Positions 58,937 through 64,000 of a stretch of 64,000 nt of DNA are shown here, in pieces. The translations under genes were made by a program, and so were the position numbers. The first letter of the stretch is position 1; each line of letters opens with the position of its first letter. The notes below the pieces were generated by a model that was not told the origin of the DNA, did no database searches, and saw nothing but the letters and a program-made list of their open reading frames with translations. The stretch is from assembly GCA_963755395.1 (NCBI GenBank), contig CAVWJJ010000003.1, forward strand, positions 434,001 through 498,000, read 5' to 3'. Source of the DNA: DAHVFK01 sp963755395 (lineage in GTDB: Bacteria > Pseudomonadota > Gammaproteobacteria > Burkholderiales > SG8-39).

Positions 58937-61093
58937 TCAGGGCAGGCCGAAGACGAGCGCCAGCACCAGGGCGACAAGGGCGTAAGTGACGTAGGCGTTG
59001 ATACGCCCGTGGTGCATTGCGGCCAGCGCGCGCGCAAAGGCAAGCGTCGCCTGCTTCATTGGACCAAGAACCAGTCGGTCTACAACGTGCACGCGCTCTT
59101 TCTCGCGTCGAATGGCGTCGCGGAAATGCTCGGCCACCGCATTGCGCGTGTCCTCCACTGTCGTCGGACGGAAGATCGCGTCGAAGATCACCCGCACCGG
59201 GTTGGAAAATCCCGTCGCGGTGTACGTCATTTCCGGCAGCAGCCGCCGCAAGCCCCCGTCCCAGCGCTCGCCGCGCGCAAGCTTCCTGCCCCGCGTCAGC
59301 CAGAGGCGCAGCACCACCCAGGTCAACGCGAGCAGCCCGGCAAGCACGAGCAGCATGTACGAGGTCGACATCGCGAATACCACCGGGTTCGCCTCCCCGC
59401 CACGGTGCAGGACCACCAACCCGGGCCCCGGCAGCACGCTCTGGCCGACCTGCGCTCCCAGATCGTGGAACTCCGCGACGAACGCCGGCGGCAGCTGCGC
59501 CCCTGGCGCAAAGAACGGCGGCACCAGCGCCTGCGTCGCGGCCGCTCCGGCCGTCTGCACCGTGGCCGGATCGAGCGCGCCGATCACGTAGGTCGGCAGC
59601 ACGCCGAACCCGACGCACAGCACGGCCAGAATCGCCATCGCGGCGAGTGCGGCGAGCGGGGCCTCGCCCGCCCGCCGCCCCTCCTCCAGGCGCCGCATGC
59701 CGAGAAAGCTCATCGCGAACACCTTGACGAAACAGGTTACGGCGAGCGCCGCGGTGAGCGCGAGGGCCGCGCCGGCAAGCGCGAACACGATTTTGGCGCC
59801 GATCGATGAGAGCTCCGCCGCCCGCAGCATGGCCTGCAGTGTGAGCCACTCACTGACGAAGCCGTTCAACGGCGGCAGCCCGGAGATCGACAGCGCACCG
59901 ACCAGGAAAGTCGCGGCGGCGAGCGGCATGACCTTGATCAGGCCGCCGAGCCGGTCCATGTCGCGCGTGCCGGCCTGCGTTTCGACGGCGCCGACGCCGA
60001 TGAACAGCAGCGTCTTGTAGAGCGAATGGTTGAGCAGGTGATAAAGGCACGCGACGAAGGCGATCGCAGCGAGCTCCGGATGATGCGCAGCGTGGAACAC
60101 CATGCCGGCGCCGGCGGCCGCGATCACGATGCCGACGTTCTCGATCGAGCTGTGCGCGAGCATCGCCTTGAGGTCGTTGTCGATAGTGGCGTACAGGATG
60201 CCGATCAGCGCCGAGGCCGCGCCGACGACGAGCGCGACCAGGCCCGTTTCCATATGGGCGGCCGGAAGGAGGTCGGTGTTGACGCGCAGGATGCCGTACA
60301 AGCCGAGGTTGAGCGTCGCACCGGCGAGCACGGGCGCAAAGGCGCGCGGCGCCGCGGCGTAGGCGCGCTGCAGCCAGGAATTGACCGGCACCAAGCCTGC
60401 CTTCACGCCGAAGCCGAAGAAGGTGAGCAGAAACACACTCCAGCGCGCGCCCGTGCCGAGGCCGCGCGCGGCCGACCTGAGCGCGTCGAACTCCATCGAC
60501 CCGGCGCCCAGCGCGAGCAGCAGGAAGCCGAGCGCGGCGGCGAGCGTGCCGGCCTCGCCCATTGCGAGCAGCAGGTAGCCGGACCCGACCTGCGCCTCGT
60601 TCTCCTTGCCGTTATCCCTGTCCCTATGGCGCCCGCTGACGACCAGCAGGTAGCATAGGATCGACATCATCTCCCAGGCCAGCAGGAACAGCAGCGCATC
60701 CCCCGCGATCAGAATGAGAACGATTGACGCGTAGAGCGCGAGAAGCATGACGCTGAATGACCGCTCGCAGCCGTGCAGCGCTTTGCCGCGCAATTCTCCG
60801 GCCGCGTAGATCGAGGTCGGGAACAATACGAGCCCCGTTACCAGCACGAACAGCGCCGAAAGCGGGTCGAGCCGCAGGCTTAGCGTCGCCAGTCCCGGCA
60901 CCGACCAGAGCGTTTGCGTGAATCCGTTGCCGGCGAGCAGCGCGACCGCGCCTGCGGCGGCGCTCGCCGTCGCGGCGAGGCAGCCGAGCCAGCCGAGCAC
61001 GCTCGCCTGACGCGCCGGCGGCAGCGCGAGGGCGAGCACGATGCCGGCGGCGCAGGCCGAGAAGCACACGACGATCGGTGTGAGTCCCGTCAT
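58937..61093 (-). CDS. Proton-conducting membrane subunit, HyfB/NuoL-like
   Basis: The 718-residue protein has about 16 helices and the antiporter-like core of complex I and group 4 hydrogenases. Key segments are WEMMSILCYLLV, GVKAGLVPVNSWL, and the broken-helix Lys/His region DNDLKAMLAHSSIENVGI with LYHLLNHSLYKTLLFIG. The C-terminal region is longer than in NuoN and fits HyfB. It overlaps the small-subunit gene by four bases (ATGA). Confidence 0.88.
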   Translation of the reverse strand: MTGLTPIVVCFSACAAGIVLALALPPARQASVLGWLGCLAATASAAAGAVALLAGNGFTQTLWSVPGLATLSLRLDPLSALFVLVTGLVLFPTSIYAAGELRGKALHGCERSFSVMLLALYASIVLILIAGDALLFLLAWEMMSILCYLLVVSGRHRDRDNGKENEAQVGSGYLLLAMGEAGTLAAALGFLLLALGAGSMEFDALRSAARGLGTGARWSVFLLTFFGFGVKAGLVPVNSWLQRAYAAAPRAFAPVLAGATLNLGLYGILRVNTDLLPAAHMETGLVALVVGAASALIGILYATIDNDLKAMLAHSSIENVGIVIAAAGAGMVFHAAHHPELAAIAFVACLYHLLNHSLYKTLLFIGVGAVETQAGTRDMDRLGGLIKVMPLAAATFLVGALSISGLPPLNGFVSEWLTLQAMLRAAELSSIGAKIVFALAGAALALTAALAVTCFVKVFAMSFLGMRRLEEGRRAGEAPLAALAAMAILAVLCVGFGVLPTYVIGALDPATVQTAGAAATQALVPPFFAPGAQLPPAFVAEFHDLGAQVGQSVLPGPGLVVLHRGGEANPVVFAMSTSYMLLVLAGLLALTWVVLRLWLTRGRKLARGERWDGGLRRLLPEMTYTATGFSNPVRVIFDAIFRPTTVEDTRNAVAEHFRDAIRREKERVHVVDRLVLGPMKQATLAFARALAAMHHGRINAYVTYALVALVLALVFGLP

Positions 61094-61821
61094 GGCTGCG
61101 TCGGCGTGGAAGGAAGCGAGGCGAGCGATTGCGGGGCCTTGCGACCGACCGCCACCAAGAGGCCGTGCAGAATCGCGAGCGGCGGCGGCGGATTACCCGG
61201 CACTTCCACGTCCACCGGCAAGAGCGTGCTCACGCCTTGCGCACACACGAAGCTCTGCGCGAACACTCCGCCCGAGAGCGCGCAGGCGCCGACCGCGACC
61301 ACGCGCTTGGGCGTGGGCATCGCATCATAGATCTTCTTCAGTGCGACGCGCATGTGGTCGGTCACCGGGCCGACCACCAGCAGCACGTCGGCGTGGCGCG
61401 GCGACGGCGTGATGAAGAAACCCAGCCGATGCATGTTGTAGTAGGGGTTATTCAGCTGCTTCACTTCGTTCAGGCACGCCCCGCAGTCGCCCGCGTCGAC
61501 CACCAGGATATGCGTCGAACGGCGGAACGGCACGCCCAGCTCGCGCCCAGCGGCGCCCGATCCCGCCCATTCGTAATCCGGTCGCCAGGCGAGCGCAGGT
61601 TTGCAGCGATAACAATGAACGCAGCGACGGTAGTCCGCCGTGACCTTGCCATTGTGCGTTTCGAGCGCGTGCGTGGGACAGCGGCCGACGAGCGCGGCCG
61701 CCTCGGCGCCGAGCTCGCCGCCCAGGGGCAGCCCCGGCGACACCCCGGCGGCGCGCTCTTCCGCGCGCGGATATGCGGTGGTATGGATTCCGGTGCGGAT
61801 GCCGCTGAGGACCCATTTCAT
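61090..61821 (-). CDS. Ferredoxin/NuoB-like small subunit fusion (HyfH-HyfI type)
   Basis: The 243-residue protein joins a reduced ferredoxin domain to a NuoB/hydrogenase small-subunit domain. The ferredoxin part keeps CPTHAL and CVHCYRC, enough for one [4Fe-4S] cluster; the first CxxCxxC is missing. The NuoB part has DCGACLNEVKQL, GPVTDHM and VGACALSGG. The final cluster cysteine, usually VPGCPP, is Asn here (VPGNPP, codon AAT). It overlaps its neighbours on both sides by four bases. Confidence 0.87.
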   Translation of the reverse strand: MKWVLSGIRTGIHTTAYPRAEERAAGVSPGLPLGGELGAEAAALVGRCPTHALETHNGKVTADYRRCVHCYRCKPALAWRPDYEWAGSGAAGRELGVPFRRSTHILVVDAGDCGACLNEVKQLNNPYYNMHRLGFFITPSPRHADVLLVVGPVTDHMRVALKKIYDAMPTPKRVVAVGACALSGGVFAQSFVCAQGVSTLLPVDVEVPGNPPPPLAILHGLLVAVGRKAPQSLASLPSTPTQP

Positions 61822-63347
61822 CGGTCGTTCTCCGCCACAGAAAGGTCGAAAGTGGAGAGGATGATCGGGAAATCCTGGAAAGCGAACTTTTCCGCCGCCA
61901 GGTGGAAGCTGTGCCAGTTAATGAACGACGGCGTGACGACGCGATAGCGCGCGATACGGCCGGACTCGTCCAGCCGGACCCAATGGAAGGTCGCGCCGCG
62001 CGGTGCCTCGGTCCAGCCGAGCGCGGCGCCTGGCCTCGGCGCCGCCGCGGCCCGGACCTCGCCCGTCTCCATGGCAGCAGCGGCCTGCTGCATGATGCGC
62101 AGCGACTGCCGCGTTTCGGCGAACAGCACTCGCAGTCGCGCGTAGCCGTCGCCCTCCTTCTCCGTCGGAACGTCGAATGCGTACGATTCGTAGCTGGAAT
62201 AGGGCTGCGCGCGGCGCAGGTCGCGCGCCAGGGCAGATGCGCGCGCGACCGGACCGACCAGGCTGTACGCTCGGGCGGTCTTGGCGAAGATGACGCCCAC
62301 CTCTTCGATCCGGTCGAGGAAACTGCTGGAGATCGCAAGCCGGCGCTCGAGCGCGTCGAGCCTGTTCACGATCGCGCTCGCGCGGTTCAGCGCATTGCGG
62401 CATGCATCGGCAGGCAGGTCCGCCGCCAGCCCCCCGGGCGCGAGCAGACCGAACAGGTAACGGTGCCCGGCGAGTTCGCCCGAGACGCGCAGCAACTCTT
62501 CCTCGAGCATTCCCGCCTGGCTGGTTGCCACCACCAGTGCGGTGGACTCGCAGATCTCCGCGATCGCCCCGGCATGCTGGCGCAGACGCTCGAGCTCTGC
62601 GAGGAACACGCGCAGCGCTCTCGCGCGCGGCGGAACGCTCGCACCCGCAATCGACTCGACCGCCTGGCAGAACGCGAGCCCGTGGGCGAACGCGGTCGTC
62701 GCGGCGAAGCGCTCTGCAAGCAGCAGCGCATCTTCCACCGACTTGCCTTCGGCGAGCTTCTCGATCGCGCGCCACTTGTAGAACAGGCGCGTCCAGGAAC
62801 GGATGACGTCCTCGCCAACCGTCTCAAGCTGGAAATGCACCGATTCGGCCACGCCGGAGAACTTCGGTCCGACGGGCATGACAAATGCGCCCGACTCCTG
62901 CACCACGCGCCGCGGTCGCCAGTCGACGCACGGCCGACGCTCGCGCAGCGCCGCCTGCGCGTCGAACCCGTGCCGCATCGGTTCGACGCTCTCCTGCCAG
63001 GCGTCGTCATGCAGCACGAAATCGCCCAGCCGGGGATGACCCTCGAAGTGGATGCCGAACATGTCTTCGGCTTCACGCTCGTGCCAGTCTGCGGCAAAGA
63101 TCTGCGCCTGCGCCGCGATGCTCGGAAACACGTTTTCGGCGAGCGGCGCCGAGACCAAAACGTGCACCCAGCCGGCCTCGCGCTCGCCGTAGAACACGTA
63201 GCGCAACCGCCACTCCAGCTCGCTCTCCTCGACGATGAGGCCAGCCAATGCCAGGTCGCGCTCGTGGACGAGCTCGCGGCACCGTTCGACGAGCGCACTG
63301 CGCTCGCACGTCAGCTCGACACGGTGCCTGGTTTGCGCACCAGTCAT
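61818..63347 (-). CDS. NuoC/NuoD-like fused large subunit without nickel ligands (HyfG/Ehr type)
   Basis: The 509-residue protein has an N-terminal NuoC-like domain with WHEREAEDMFGIHFEGHP and a NuoD/hydrogenase large-subunit domain. The region that holds CGIC in [NiFe] hydrogenases reads FAATTAFAHGLAFCQAVE. The C-terminal DPCxxC is replaced by STFDLSVAENDR. All four nickel-binding cysteines are therefore absent, and it cannot be a hydrogenase. It resembles the energy-converting hydrogenase-related (Ehr) group. The electron or substrate partner is unknown. Confidence 0.87.
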   Translation of the reverse strand: MTGAQTRHRVELTCERSALVERCRELVHERDLALAGLIVEESELEWRLRYVFYGEREAGWVHVLVSAPLAENVFPSIAAQAQIFAADWHEREAEDMFGIHFEGHPRLGDFVLHDDAWQESVEPMRHGFDAQAALRERRPCVDWRPRRVVQESGAFVMPVGPKFSGVAESVHFQLETVGEDVIRSWTRLFYKWRAIEKLAEGKSVEDALLLAERFAATTAFAHGLAFCQAVESIAGASVPPRARALRVFLAELERLRQHAGAIAEICESTALVVATSQAGMLEEELLRVSGELAGHRYLFGLLAPGGLAADLPADACRNALNRASAIVNRLDALERRLAISSSFLDRIEEVGVIFAKTARAYSLVGPVARASALARDLRRAQPYSSYESYAFDVPTEKEGDGYARLRVLFAETRQSLRIMQQAAAAMETGEVRAAAAPRPGAALGWTEAPRGATFHWVRLDESGRIARYRVVTPSFINWHSFHLAAEKFAFQDFPIILSTFDLSVAENDR

Positions 63348-64000
63348 CGCGTCAACGCTCCCGCTGCCTGCAGGAGAAGATCGTGCAGCGGCTTGGGCAC
63401 GTAGGCGCCAAGCACGAGCACGGGCACGGCGGCAAGCACCAGCACCAGCCCTACGCTGAACGGAAGGCGAAATTCGACCTCTCCAGGCGCTACATCGGCC
63501 GCCCCGAACGCCATGCGGTTCACGTGCGTCATGACGCCGAAGAATGCGATCACGACGAAGAATGCGAGCAGACCGGTCACGACGTAATGTCCGCCTGCCA
63601 AGCCCGCCTTGAGGATCGTCAATTCGCTCAGGAACACCGCCAACGGCGGAGCGCCGGCGATTGCAAGACCGCCGAAGACGAGCGCCGCGCCCGCTAGCGG
63701 CGCCCGGTGGATCAGCCCGCGCACGGCCGCGATTTCGCGCGTCCCCACGGTGAGCAGCACCGCGCCAGCGGCGAAGAAGCAGAATGACTTGGTCACGGCG
63801 TGAGTCACGATTTGCTGCATCGCGCCGTAGTCCGCGGCGGAGGTACCCAGGCCGATCGCGGTCAGGATGATGCCCATGTGCTCGACAGTGGAGAACGCGA
63901 ACAACCGCTTGTAATCGTGCACCTGCAGCAGCAGGAATGCTGCCGTTCCGATCGAGATGAGACCGAGCACCAGCGCCCAGCGCTCGGCATGCGCGCCTGG
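63344..64000 (-). CDS. HyfF/NuoN-like membrane subunit, 5' part outside window
   Basis: The C-terminal 219 residues are visible and the frame stays open to the window edge. It has the antiporter core HDYKRLFAFSTVEHMGIILTA and VTHAVTKSFCFFAAGAVL, with about six helices. It is a second proton-pumping-type subunit upstream of the large subunit, with a four-base overlap (GTGA or ATGA type). A GTG at 63970 is internal, not the start. Confidence 0.85.
   Translation of the reverse strand, partial: PGAHAERWALVLGLISIGTAAFLLLQVHDYKRLFAFSTVEHMGIILTAIGLGTSAADYGAMQQIVTHAVTKSFCFFAAGAVLLTVGTREIAAVRGLIHRAPLAGAALVFGGLAIAGAPPLAVFLSELTILKAGLAGGHYVVTGLLAFFVVIAFFGVMTHVNRMAFGAADVAPGEVEFRLPFSVGLVLVLAAVPVLVLGAYVPKPLHDLLLQAAGALTR

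Noticed and set aside
58937..64000. Hydrogen-producing hydrogenase or formate hydrogenlyase
   Set aside because: The large subunit lacks all nickel-binding cysteines.

Overview
The window is high-GC DNA that reads as a betaproteobacterial chromosome. The evidence is the conserved order gyrA-serC-serA-pheA-hisC-tyrA-aroA-cmk-rpsA-ihfB-lapA-lapB, the amidohydrolase/ompA/ubiG/gph block divergent from gyrA, and a tmRNA whose tag reads ANDERFALAA. I cannot place it at genus level. There is no phage, integrase, insertion sequence or CRISPR array.

Left part, 1-22.4 kb (core genome). Aspartokinase lies between two tRNA-Ser genes (GCU, cut by the left edge, and UGA). A Bax-inhibitor-type membrane protein follows on the + strand. 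Eighteen genes then run on the minus strand from gyrA (22416) down to rlmD (2387), many joined by 1-8 base stop/start overlaps. They link DNA gyrase, serine and aromatic amino acid synthesis, CMP kinase, ribosomal protein S1, IHF-beta, the LapA/LapB control of LPS synthesis, UDP-glucuronate and heptose precursors, cysteine synthase, a 3'-5' exonuclease and an rRNA methyltransferase.

Middle part, 22.4-39.8 kb. On the + strand are an MTA/SAH-type deaminase, an OmpA-like protein, ubiG, gph and tmRNA. Next come a small membrane protein, a degenerate EAL protein, a DHH phosphoesterase, a two-domain kinase and a CPA1 antiporter. An operon of universal stress protein, lone CoxL-type molybdenum subunit and cupin follows. 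A degradation cluster (3-hydroxyacyl-CoA dehydrogenase, thiolase, glutaryl-CoA dehydrogenase) ends in a YqgE-like protein with a signal peptide.

Right part, 39.8-58.9 kb (envelope and stress region). clpB and a second-type ftsH diverge from a short region holding sigma-32-like promoters. A two-component system faces a cassette of four small exported proteins rich in Met, His and Gly, one of them a c-type cytochrome. A long minus-strand operon then encodes a MacB/LolCDE-like ABC transporter, a LolA-like carrier, an outer-membrane barrel, a lipoprotein, a P-type proton ATPase, a stand-alone FtsH N-domain and a DedA protein. An MFS transporter follows.

Right edge, 58.9-64 kb. A complex I/group 4 hydrogenase-like cluster has a catalytic subunit with no nickel-binding cysteines, and a small subunit in which one iron-sulfur cysteine is Asn.

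Caution: clpB, one histidine kinase, and the barrel, LolA-like and permease genes carry many single-base indels but keep excellent protein similarity between them. Removing the inferred indels restores exact codon multiples, so these look like uncorrected assembly errors rather than true gene decay.
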